A stretch of 58,371 nt of DNA, from the NCBI RefSeq assembly GCF_012034245.1, contig NZ_JAATEO010000033.1, positions 1 through 58,371 of the forward strand. The letters are read 5' to 3'. The notes beneath the pieces are model-generated. The model was not told where the DNA came from. It did not search any database and saw nothing but the letters and a program-made list of their open reading frames with translations. The DNA is from Micromonospora thermarum. GTDB lineage: Bacteria; Actinomycetota; Actinomycetes; Mycobacteriales; Micromonosporaceae. Of the stretch, positions 1 to 7,256 are shown piece by piece. Position 1 is the stretch's first letter. The number at the start of each line of letters is the position of its first letter. The position numbers were made by a program, and so were the translations under genes.

Positions 1-785
1 GGCCACCGCACCTGGCCGGTGGGGGTGCCGTGCAGTCCCCGGCGTACGGCCTGCCGCCGGTCGGCCAGCGCCCACCCGGTGATCCGCCACAGCGCCTCCG
101 CCACGATCCGCGGGCTCATCTTGCTGGTGCCGCGTTCCCGCTCGGCGAACGTGATCGGCACCTCCACGATGCGCACACCGGCCCGGTGGGCGAGGCGGGA
201 CAGCTCCACCTGGAACGAGTACCCCTGCGAGGACACCGACGTCAGGTCGATGGCGTCCAGGGCGCTGAGCCGGTACACGCGGTATCCGCCGGTGGCGTCG
301 GACACCGGCACGCCGAGGGCCAGCCGCGCGTACAGGTTGCCGCCGCGCGACAGCAGCAGCCGCCGCAGCGGCCAGTTGAGCACCCGCGCCCCGCGGGTCC
401 ACCGGGACCCGATCACCACGTCGGCGTCGCGGGCCGCGGCCAGCAGCGCCGGCAGGTCCTCCGGGGCGTGGGAGCCGTCGGCGTCCATCTCCACCACGGC
501 GTCGTAGCCGCGCTCGCGGGCCCACGCGAAACCCGCCAGGTACGCCGCGCCGAGGCCCCGCTTGCCCTGCCGGTGCAGGACGTGCACCCGCGGGTCGGTG
601 CCGGCGAGGGCGTCGGCGACCGCCCCGGTGCCGTCGGGGCTGTCGTCGTCGGCGACGAGGACGTCCACCGCCGGGACCGCCCGACGTACCCGCCGCACGA
701 TCCGCGGCAGGTTGTCGGCCTCGTCGTAGGTCGGGATCACCACGAGCACCCGTCCCACCCCGGGGTGACCGGTCTCGTCGCCCAC
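1..785 (-). CDS. ppm1: Polyprenol-phosphate mannose synthase (GT2), 3' end cut by window edge
   Basis: Family 2 glycosyltransferase expected to transfer mannose from GDP-mannose to polyprenyl phosphate at the inner face of the membrane, feeding lipoglycan and protein mannosylation. 261 codons are visible. The N-terminal GT-A signature VVIPTYDEADNLPRI is followed by VADDDSPDGTG, the acidic metal-site segment EMDADGSHAPEDL and SDATGGYRVYR, all typical of DPM1-like enzymes. No membrane anchor domain is attached. The GTG start at 785 has a GAGGGGG ribosome site 8 nt upstream. It follows lnt by 70 nt on the same strand. In Mycobacterium tuberculosis the two activities are fused; here they are separate, as in M. 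smegmatis. The family usually has about 260-270 residues, so very little is missing. Confidence 0.9.
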   Translation of the reverse strand, partial: MGDETGHPGVGRVLVVIPTYDEADNLPRIVRRVRRAVPAVDVLVADDDSPDGTGAVADALAGTDPRVHVLHRQGKRGLGAAYLAGFAWARERGYDAVVEMDADGSHAPEDLPALLAAARDADVVIGSRWTRGARVLNWPLRRLLLSRGGNLYARLALGVPVSDATGGYRVYRLSALDAIDLTSVSSQGYSFQVELSRLAHRAGVRIVEVPITFAERERGTSKMSPRIVAEALWRITGWALADRRQAVRRGLHGTPTGQVRW

Positions 786-855
786 CGTCGCATCCCCCTC
801 CACCGGCTACCGGCTGCCGCCCCGCCGCGGCCGGGGGCGCCGGTCGGCCGGGGCG

Positions 856-2475
856 TCAGTCGCCCGCGGTGCGCTCCCGCCGGCGCCGGACCCCGGCGGC
901 CGCGAGGGCCGCCACCGCCAGGGCGGTCAGCGCCACCTCCGGCCACAGCCCGACCCGGGTGGCCGGCGTGCGCCCGTCCGCGAGGCGCAGCTCGCGCACC
1001 ACGACCGCGCGGGTGTTGAACCCGGTGGCGTCGCTTACCCGCCCGTCCGGGGAGACGAACCCGGACACCCCGACCGTGGAGGCCATCAGCGCCGGCCGCC
1101 CGTGCTCGACGGCCCGCAGCCGCACCATGGCCAGCTGCTGGCGCGCCTCGGCCACGTCGAAGGTGGCGTTGTTGGTCTGCACCACCAGCAGCTGCGCGCC
1201 GCCGGTGACGGTGTCACGGACCACCTCGTCGTAGGCGACCTCGAAGCAGATCACGTCACCGAGCACGGCGGGGCCGGTACGCAGCACGCCGGGCGTGGTG
1301 CCGGGCACGAAGTCCGACCGCACCCGGTCGACCTGCTCGCTGACCATGCGGGCGAGGTCCCGCATGGGCACGTACTCGGCGAACGGCACCGGGTGCCGCT
1401 TCGTGTACAGCTGCTCCAGGTCCGGGCCGGTGCCCGGCCGCCACAGCAGCCCCGCGTTGCGCACCTGTCCCGGGCCGGGGCCGCGCAGCACCGCGCCGAC
1501 GAGGATCGGCGCGTCGATCGCGTCGGCGGCGGCCTGGATCCGGGCGCCCGCGGCGGCGTCGCGCAGCGGGTCGATGTCGCTGGAGTTCTCCGGCCACACC
1601 ACCAGGTCGGGGCGGGGCCGGGCGCCGGAGGTGACCTGGGCGGCGAGGTCGACGGTGGCGTCGACGTGGTTGTCGAGCACCGCCTGCCGCTGGGCGTTGA
1701 AGTCCAGCCCGAGCCGGGGCACGTTGCCCTGCACGATCGCCACGGTCACCGTGTCGCCGCCGCCGGCGGCGCCGACCGGCACGAGCAGCCCGCCGGCCGG
1801 TACGGCCAGCGCGGCGGCGGCCACCGTGGCGACCGGAGCCCACCGCCGCTCGCCGGCCGGGCGTCGCCGCGTCTCGTGCCACCACCAGGCGGCGGCGACG
1901 AGGCACCCACCGGTCAGCGCCACCGCGACGGTGACCAGCGGCGCGCCGCCCAGCGCGGCCAGCCGCAGCAGCGGTGACCCGTCCTGGCTGAAGGCCAGCC
2001 GGCCCCACGGGAACCCGCCGAACGGGGTGCGGTCGCGCAGCGCCTCCTGCGCCACCCACAGCAGCCCGGTCAGCGCCGGCCACGCCCACCGGGCGCGGTC
2101 GGCGAGGGGGGACACCCAGGCGGTGGCCGCGCCCAGCAGCGCCAGGTAGCCGGCCTGCAGCAGCGACAGCAGCACCCACGGCAGGTAACCGGTGTGCAGG
2201 TTGGTCCAGCTGAGCATCGGCGCGAACAGCGCCACCCCGGCCAGGAACCCCAGGCCGGCGCCGGCGCGCAACCGCCGCCGGTGCGCCGCCGCGGCCAGCA
2301 GGGCCACCCCGAGCGGCGCCAGCGGCCACAGCCCGTACGGGGGGAACGCGACCAGCATCGCCGCGCCCCCGGCGACCGCCGCCGCCACGGCCACCGGCAG
2401 CGGCAGCGGGCGGGGCGGCGCCACGGCGGGACGCGCCCGCGCGGCCTGCTCCTGCGTCGTCTCCACGGTCGTCAC
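856..2475 (-). CDS. lnt: Apolipoprotein N-acyltransferase
   Basis: Polytopic membrane enzyme that N-acylates the lipid-modified cysteine of lipoproteins. About 230 residues of hydrophobic segments precede a nitrilase-fold domain. The catalytic triad is readable: Glu near residue 296 in VVWPENSS, Lys near 359 in YTKRHPVPFAEYVP, and Cys near 410 in DVICFEVAYDE. The start GTG at 2475 is preferred because GGTGAGG lies 5 nt upstream; an in-frame GTG at 2481 is the alternative. A TAGCCT hexamer at 2503-2508 could be its -10 box. It is followed by ppm1 in an apparent operon. About 540 aa, normal for the family. Confidence 0.93.
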   Translation of the reverse strand: MTTVETTQEQAARARPAVAPPRPLPLPVAVAAAVAGGAAMLVAFPPYGLWPLAPLGVALLAAAAHRRRLRAGAGLGFLAGVALFAPMLSWTNLHTGYLPWVLLSLLQAGYLALLGAATAWVSPLADRARWAWPALTGLLWVAQEALRDRTPFGGFPWGRLAFSQDGSPLLRLAALGGAPLVTVAVALTGGCLVAAAWWWHETRRRPAGERRWAPVATVAAAALAVPAGGLLVPVGAAGGGDTVTVAIVQGNVPRLGLDFNAQRQAVLDNHVDATVDLAAQVTSGARPRPDLVVWPENSSDIDPLRDAAAGARIQAAADAIDAPILVGAVLRGPGPGQVRNAGLLWRPGTGPDLEQLYTKRHPVPFAEYVPMRDLARMVSEQVDRVRSDFVPGTTPGVLRTGPAVLGDVICFEVAYDEVVRDTVTGGAQLLVVQTNNATFDVAEARQQLAMVRLRAVEHGRPALMASTVGVSGFVSPDGRVSDATGFNTRAVVVRELRLADGRTPATRVGLWPEVALTALAVAALAAAGVRRRRERTAGD

Positions 2476-2589
2476 CGGCACCTCACCACGATCACGCGCC
2501 GAAGGCTACCCGCCCGTGGTGATCCACTCGGAGTCCGTGGCGGCGGGTGTCGCGTACGTCCCGCGACCGCCCGGACCGACCGGTTGCCC

Positions 2590-2630
2590 GGAGAAACGAA
2601 ATCGGGGCGCGGCTCGCGCCGCGCCCCGAT
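2590..2630 (-). terminator. Intrinsic terminator
   Basis: Perfect 13-bp inverted repeat ATCGGGGCGCGGC (2601-2613) and its complement (2618-2630) with a 4-nt loop. Read on the minus strand the hairpin is followed by TTCGTTTCTCC, a T-rich tail, so it acts leftwards, ending the candidate RNA before lnt. Confidence 0.7.
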
Positions 2631-2894
2631 GCTCCCAGGCCCTTCCCGGCCGGTGGGGCGAGGATGCGGCGCGCCGACCTTCGGACCGACCCGACGCTGG
2701 ACTGGCTGCCCCCGCCTGGCCGTTGTCTACTGGCCGTGCCCCTCACCCTGCCCGTACACCGGTAACCGCGGCCGGTCCGCGCCGCCCCGCCGACCCCCGC
2801 CCGCTGGACCTGGCCGCCGCGACGAAGTGCACCGTGTCGCTCGGCCAGCGGACGAAGGGACGAAGCGAACAACAGCCGCTTCCCGTAGTAGGAC
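2601..2894 (-). ncRNA. Candidate non-coding RNA, about 290 nt
   Basis: The 517 bp between lnt and the IS remnant has no protein-like frame on either strand. It is bounded on the minus strand by a promoter-like TTGACA/TACCGT pair and by a strong intrinsic terminator. Direct short repeats (ACGAAGGGACGAAG on the plus strand near 2854-2867) and an AGCGG...CCGCT pairing near the 5' end suggest local structure. I could not match it to tmRNA, RNase P RNA, SRP RNA or a riboswitch by eye. It could also be a decayed gene. Confidence 0.3.
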
Positions 2895-2900
2895 TCAAAG

Positions 2901-2931
2901 ACGGTACGTGCTCCCCCCGGGGCGCTGTCAA
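2901..2931 (-). promoter_or_regulatory. Candidate sigma-70 type promoter on the minus strand
   Basis: A perfect -35 TTGACA (minus strand, 2931-2926) and a -10 TACCGT (2906-2901) are separated by 19 nt, which is slightly long. Transcription would start near 2894 and run leftwards into a region without a convincing protein. It sits just outside the decayed tnpA. Confidence 0.45.
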
Positions 2932-2998
2932 CCCACCCCCGACGAGTCGCGGCGGCCACATCGGCGTGTCGCGTCGGCGAGTCATGGTGGGGTTGCGT

Positions 2999-3447
2999 TC
3001 AGCAGTGAATGAGGCGGGAACCCGGCCGCTTGCGGAAGGGAGGTACGCCGTCACGGACCTCGACGTTTCTGGTTTCGATGTACTCCTTGATCACGTTCAG
3101 TGGCGCGCCGCCGCATGGGCCGGCGAAGTACGACGGCGACCACAGGTGACCGCCCGTTACCGACTGAGGTGGGATGAGAGCTCCTGCCGCAGATACTGGG
3201 CTGAGACGCCCTTAAGGGAGTTGACCAACTTTGGCAGTGCCACGGTTGGCGGGTAGTGCACGAGCAGGTGGACGTGGTCGTGTTCGCCGTTGAACTCGCG
3301 CAGTGCGCGCCGATGCCTTTCGCGCACGTTGGACATGATCTGCTGGCAGCGGGTGAGGATCGGATCAGTGCGCGCGCCACGCCGGTACTTGTTGGTGAAG
3401 ACCAAGCCGGCGTGGAGGTTGTGGACGACGCTGCGCCCCCTGCGCAC
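2999..3447 (-). pseudogene. tnpA: Frameshifted IS200/IS605 transposase TnpA
   Basis: Single-strand transposase of the HUH/Y1 type. The 5' part (GTG at 3447) reads VRRGRSVVHNLHAGLVF and contains the HUH core HDHVHLLVHYPP, but terminates at TAA 3157-3159. The 3' part continues in another frame as GGHLWSPSYFAGPCGG and NVIKEYIETRN, carrying the expected catalytic tyrosine, and stops at 2999. The join near 3160 appears to lack a few bases (the usual YWRGGHLW segment is shortened). The two active-site halves are therefore separated, so the protein should be inactive. Confidence 0.85.
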
Positions 3448-3499
3448 GTCCGGGTCCGACGTCCAACAAGGCCACGTAGAACGAATGTACGATTGGGCG

Positions 3500-4676
3500 G
3501 TGAAGCTGGTTGTGCAGGTGAAGCTGCTGCCGACGCCGGAGCAGGCGTGCGCGCTGGCGGCGACGCTGCGGGCCTGCAACGAGGCGGCGTCCGATGTGGC
3601 CAAGTTGGCCCGCGACATCGGCTGTTACCGCAACTACGACCTGCGCCGGCACGCCTACCACGGCATCAAGACCGACTACCGGCTCGGGGCGCAGGCCGCG
3701 CAGCACGTCATCAAGAAGGTCGCCGACGCCTACACCACCATGCACGCCAACATCAAGTCCGGTAACCATGGCAAGCCAGGGTCGCAGCGCCGGCGGCGGG
3801 GTCGAGGCGACGCCGGTCCGATTCCGCTGGGACGCCGCGCAGCCGTACGACGCCAGGATGCTGTCCTGGCGGTCCGACGCGCGCACCGTGTCGATCTGGA
3901 CGATCGACGGACGGTTGAAGGGTGTCGCCTACACCGGTTCGCCTGCCCAGCTCAAGGCCGTGGCCGAGTTGCCGGTCGGGGAATCCGACCTGGTGCACCG
4001 CGACGGCATGTGGTTTCTGTACGCCACCGTCGAGGTTGCCGAGGCTGATCCGGTCGACCCGCAGGGGTTCCTTGGCGTGGATCTCGGCGTGGTGAACATC
4101 GCCACCGACTCCGACGGACGGGTGTACGCCGGGGAGAAGCTGAACCGCTACCGGCGGCGCCAACTGCGACTGCGCGCCCGCCTGCAGGCCAAGGACACCA
4201 AGTCCGCGCGGCGGCTACTGGCCCGGCGCAAGCGCAAGGAAGCGCGGCATGCCACCGACACCAACCATGTGATCTCGAAAAGCATCGTGGCCGAGGCCGC
4301 ACGCACCTCGCGCGGGGTCGCCGTCGAACGGTTGACGGGGATCCGGCAGAGGGTACGGCTGCGCAAGCCCCAACGGGCCGCAATGCACGGCTGGGCGTTC
4401 GCCCAGCTCGGCTCTTTCCTGACCTACAAGGCCCGCCGGGCCGGTGTCGCTGTTGTCCAGGTCGACCCGGCGTACACCTCGCAGACGTGTGCGCAGTGTG
4501 GCCACCGGGACAAGCGGAACCGGCCCGACCAGGCCAGCTTCGTCTGCCGGTCGTGCGGGGTCGTTGCCCACGCCGATCGGAATGCGGCCGTCAACATCGC
4601 CCAACGCGGTGTGGACGACTGGGGCGCAGTCAACCGCCCATACGCGGCACCTCGTTGCACCCAGCAGTGGGGCTGA
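3500..4676 (+). pseudogene. tnpB: Frameshifted TnpB (RuvC-type RNA-guided nuclease family)
   Basis: OMEGA/Cas12-ancestor nuclease of IS200/IS605 elements. The N-terminal part starts KLVVQVKLLPTPEQ from GTG 3500, which has TACGAT 6 nt upstream. A one-base shift near 3791-3802, in a CGG/G-rich run, moves the rest to another frame beginning EATPVRFRWDAAQPYD. Past the shift the catalytic residues look intact: Asp in LGVDLGVVN, Glu in VAVERLTGI, Asp in AHADRNAAVNIA, and the zinc finger TCAQCG...FVCRSCG. A guide-type RNA would overlap the 3' end and right flank. Sequencing error cannot be excluded, but tnpA is broken too. Confidence 0.85.
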
Positions 4677-4737
4677 TCTGCAAACCCGCCCACTCATGCG
4701 CGGGTAGTTGACCTGAGGTTCACACCCGCCGGCCCTT

Positions 4738-4786
4738 GTTAACAGGGGCCCCTGTACGACGCCAGGCGTTAACAGGGGGCCCCTCC
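4738..4786. repeat. Pair of GTTAACAGGGGCCCC direct repeats, first copy a perfect palindrome
   Basis: GTTAACAGGGGCCCCTGT (4738-4755) and GTTAACAGGGGGCCCCTCC (4768-4786) lie 30 bp apart between the IS right end and the lysine operon. The core of the first copy, 4742-4755, is self-complementary. The second copy supplies the TAA stop and last codons of the MutL-like gene. The GGGGCCCC core recurs in the terminator at 57388-57429. Confidence 0.6.
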
Positions 4787-6109
4787 TCGCACCCGCAGCG
4801 CGAGAGCGCGGGCCGCGGCCGGGTGGTCGGCGGCGAGCAGCCCGGCGGCGGCGAGGACGTAGTCGACGTCGACGACCGGGCGGGCGGCGCGGGGCAGCGG
4901 CCACCCGCCGGCGTGGTCGGCGAGCACCGCGGCGAGGACGGCGTCGGCGGCGGCGGGGGCGTGCCGCAGCACCCCGCCGGACCCGACGAGGAGCTTCACC
5001 TCCCGCAGGTCCCGGCCGGCGCGTTCCCCGGTGGCCGCGCCGCGCGCGTGGCGGCGTACCGCCACCGTCGCGGCGAGGGCGGCGATCCGGGCGTCGACGG
5101 CCCGCTCGGCGGCGTCGCCGGGCAGGAAGCCGGGGTCGGCGGCCCGGGCGTGCGCGGCGCCGGCGAGGGTGTCCGCGTCGGCGGCGTCGAGGAGACGTTC
5201 CTCCACGGCCGCCCGCACCACCCCGGGGGCGCTCCACCGCATCCCCAGGTCACCCTCGACGGTGCGGGCCCGCCACAGGCTGCCGGCGACCTCCCGCGCC
5301 GGGCCGGTCTCCCGCTCGTCGGGGGTGAGCACCGAGTACACGTCGGTGGTGGCGCCGCCGACGTCGACGACGGCCAGGTCGCCGCCGAGGGTTCCGGCGA
5401 GCACCTCCACCCCGGTGAGCACCGCGTCGGGGGTGGCGGCCCGCACCAGCCGCGGGAAGCGGGGGCCGCGGGACAGCCGCTTGCCGCCGATCACGTGCCG
5501 CAGGAACACCTCCCGGATCGCGGCCCGCGCCGACGCGGGGGCGAGCACCCCGATGCGGGGCAGCACGTTGTCGGCGACCGTGACCGGCACCTTCGCGGCG
5601 GCGAGCAGCGCGTGCAGGTCGTCACGGACGTCGGCGTTGCCGGCGAGCACGACCGGCACCCGCCAGCGGGCCCTCGCCAGCCGGGTCGCGTTGTGGGTGA
5701 GCGTGTCCGCGTCGCCGCCGTCGGTGCCGCCGACGAGCAGCACCACGTCGGGCCGGGCGGCCCGCAGCGCCGCCAGGTCGGCGGCGCCGAGCCGCCCCGC
5801 CGCCACGTGCACCACGTTCGCCCCGGCGGACAGGCCGACCCGCCGGCCCGCCTGCGCGGTGACGAGGTGCTCGTACCCGATGACCGCCAGCCGCAGCCCG
5901 CCACCGGCCGACGAGCACACGTACCAGGGCGCGTCGCGGGACGGCAGGCCGGCGGTGGCCGCGGCGACGGCCGCGTCGAGGCCGTGCAGCACGTCGCTGG
6001 TCACGGTGGTGGGGGCGGCCGCCGCCGCGACCAGCCGGCCGCCGTCGAGGTCGATCACCGCCACCTTCGTGTACGTGGAGCCGACGTCGGCGCAGACGGC
6101 GACGTTCAC
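4769..6109 (-). CDS. MutL-like ATPase associated with B12-dependent aminomutase
   Basis: 446-residue protein of the glutamate mutase MutL family, an actin/Hsp70-fold ATPase. Seen: an N-terminal phosphate loop CADVGSTYTKVAVIDLDGG, a second loop VVDVGGATTDVYSV, and LLVGGTDGGD. Family members sit next to adenosylcobalamin mutases and are thought to help assemble or reactivate them; here the partner would be KamDE. GTG start at 6109 overlaps the stop of the upstream kal-like gene by 4 nt (GTGA). The stop TAA lies inside a GTTAACAGGGG repeat, so the last residues GAPC are repeat-derived. It is the last gene of the operon. Confidence 0.8.
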   Translation of the reverse strand: MNVAVCADVGSTYTKVAVIDLDGGRLVAAAAAPTTVTSDVLHGLDAAVAAATAGLPSRDAPWYVCSSAGGGLRLAVIGYEHLVTAQAGRRVGLSAGANVVHVAAGRLGAADLAALRAARPDVVLLVGGTDGGDADTLTHNATRLARARWRVPVVLAGNADVRDDLHALLAAAKVPVTVADNVLPRIGVLAPASARAAIREVFLRHVIGGKRLSRGPRFPRLVRAATPDAVLTGVEVLAGTLGGDLAVVDVGGATTDVYSVLTPDERETGPAREVAGSLWRARTVEGDLGMRWSAPGVVRAAVEERLLDAADADTLAGAAHARAADPGFLPGDAAERAVDARIAALAATVAVRRHARGAATGERAGRDLREVKLLVGSGGVLRHAPAAADAVLAAVLADHAGGWPLPRAARPVVDVDYVLAAAGLLAADHPAAARALALRVRGGAPC

Positions 6110-6498
6110 GCCGCCGGCGGTACGACCACGGTGCCGGTCGCGGTGACCGCGACGATCGGCGGGTCGCACACCTCGGCGGCCGACTCCCCCTTGTCGGGGC
6201 GGCCCCGGCACACCACCCGGGCCGCGAAGTCGATGGTGCGGCTGCGCGTCCCCACCCGCGTCACCGTGGCGGTCACCTCCAGCACGTCCCCGGCCTTCAT
6301 CGGCGCCCGGAACTGCACGTCCGAGTAGGACGCGAACAGCCCCTCGTCGCCGTCGGTGCGGATGCACACCTCCGTGGCGACGTCCCCGAACAGGCCCAGC
6401 GCGTACGCCCCGTCGACCAGGTTCCCCGCGTAGTGGGCGTGGGAGTACGGCACATACCGCCGGTGCGTCACCGTCACACCGAGCCGCGGGTCACTCAT
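6106..6498 (-). CDS. kal: Hotdog-fold protein, probable 3-aminobutyryl-CoA ammonia-lyase
   Basis: 130-residue single hotdog domain. Seen: RRYVPYSHAHYAGNLVDGA and LFASYSDVQFRAPMKAGD, with the Asn-Leu-Val-Asp segment and the following helix typical of hotdog enzymes. In lysine fermentation Kal removes ammonia from 3-aminobutyryl-CoA to give crotonyl-CoA. That role is inferred from position directly after kamDE and from size; a generic thioesterase remains possible. ATG 6498 overlaps the kamE stop (ATGA) and its own stop overlaps the next start, so translation is coupled on both sides. Confidence 0.72.
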   Translation of the reverse strand: MSDPRLGVTVTHRRYVPYSHAHYAGNLVDGAYALGLFGDVATEVCIRTDGDEGLFASYSDVQFRAPMKAGDVLEVTATVTRVGTRSRTIDFAARVVCRGRPDKGESAAEVCDPPIVAVTATGTVVVPPAA

Positions 6499-7256
6499 GC
6501 CTTCACCTTCTTGTTCTCGATCAACGCGTGCACCAGGTACGACGCCACCTCGCCGGGGGTGGTGCCCCGGCCGAAGATCCGGTCGACACCCAGCTCGCCG
6601 GCCATCGTCTCGTCGAAACGGGGCCCGCCGACGATCAGCAGCGGCCGCCGGCCCGCCGGCATGGCCTCCCGGAACGCCGCCGACATCTCCCGCGTGTTGT
6701 GCAGGTGCGCGTCGCGTTGCGTGACCACCTGCGACACGAGCACCGCGTCGGCCCGCTCGGCCCGGGCGGCCTCCACCAGCTCCGGCACGCTCACCTGGGC
6801 GCCCAGGTTGGTGACCTTCAGCTCCCGGTAGTACTCCAGGCCCTTCTCCCCCGCGATGCCCTTGACGTTGAGGATCGCGTCGATGCCGACGGTGTGCGCG
6901 TCGGTGCCGATGCACGCCCCCACCACGGACAGCTTGCGCCGCAGCTTCCCCTTGACGACGGCGTTGACCTCCTTGGCGGACAGCAGCGGGTAGTCCCGCT
7001 CCACCACCTGCACCGCGGACACGTCCACCAGGTGGTTCACCCGCCCGTACACGACGAAGAAGGTGAACCCGTCGCCCATCTGCTTCGCGTGCACCAGCAT
7101 CGCCGGGTCGATGCCCATCTTCCCGGCGAGCTGGATCGCCGCGCCCTCGGCCCGCTTGTCGTGCGGCACCGGCAGCGTGAACGACACCTGCACCATGCCG
7201 TCGCCGGTGGTGTCCCCGTACGGCCGGACGATCTTCTTCTCCGCAGCCGCGCTCAC
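6495..7256 (-). CDS. kamE: Lysine 5,6-aminomutase beta subunit
   Basis: 253 aa. Small subunit of the adenosylcobalamin- and PLP-dependent enzyme that moves the terminal amino group of beta-lysine. The B12 motif DAHTVG is present with His121 as lower cobalt ligand, and Lys132 lies 11 residues later in AILNVKG, the spacing of His133 and Lys144 (the PLP Schiff-base lysine) in the clostridial enzyme. The N-terminal part is the OAM dimerisation domain (residues about 1-100). A C-terminal Rossmann segment has LLIVGGPRF and RIFGRGTTPGEVA. GTG start 7256 overlaps the kamD stop by 4 nt. Confidence 0.93.
   Translation of the reverse strand: MSAAAEKKIVRPYGDTTGDGMVQVSFTLPVPHDKRAEGAAIQLAGKMGIDPAMLVHAKQMGDGFTFFVVYGRVNHLVDVSAVQVVERDYPLLSAKEVNAVVKGKLRRKLSVVGACIGTDAHTVGIDAILNVKGIAGEKGLEYYRELKVTNLGAQVSVPELVEAARAERADAVLVSQVVTQRDAHLHNTREMSAAFREAMPAGRRPLLIVGGPRFDETMAGELGVDRIFGRGTTPGEVASYLVHALIENKKVKA

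Larger units (their letters stand above)
2932..4735. mobile_element. Decayed IS200/IS605-type element (divergent tnpA and tnpB)
   Basis: A Y1 transposase (minus) and a TnpB-type nuclease (plus) diverge from a 52-bp gap, the IS605 arrangement. Both genes are frameshifted. A short imperfect hairpin (CCCGC 4685-4689 with GCGGG 4700-4704) follows tnpB and fits the subterminal hairpin of a right end. Outer boundaries are approximate: no terminal repeats are expected in this family, and I could not fix the left end. Confidence 0.6.

Noticed and set aside
2192..3256. Long plus-strand open frame across the lnt start and the intergenic region
   Set aside because: It runs antisense to lnt and continues through the terminator hairpin with low-complexity Arg/Pro/Ala composition; no domain resemblance.
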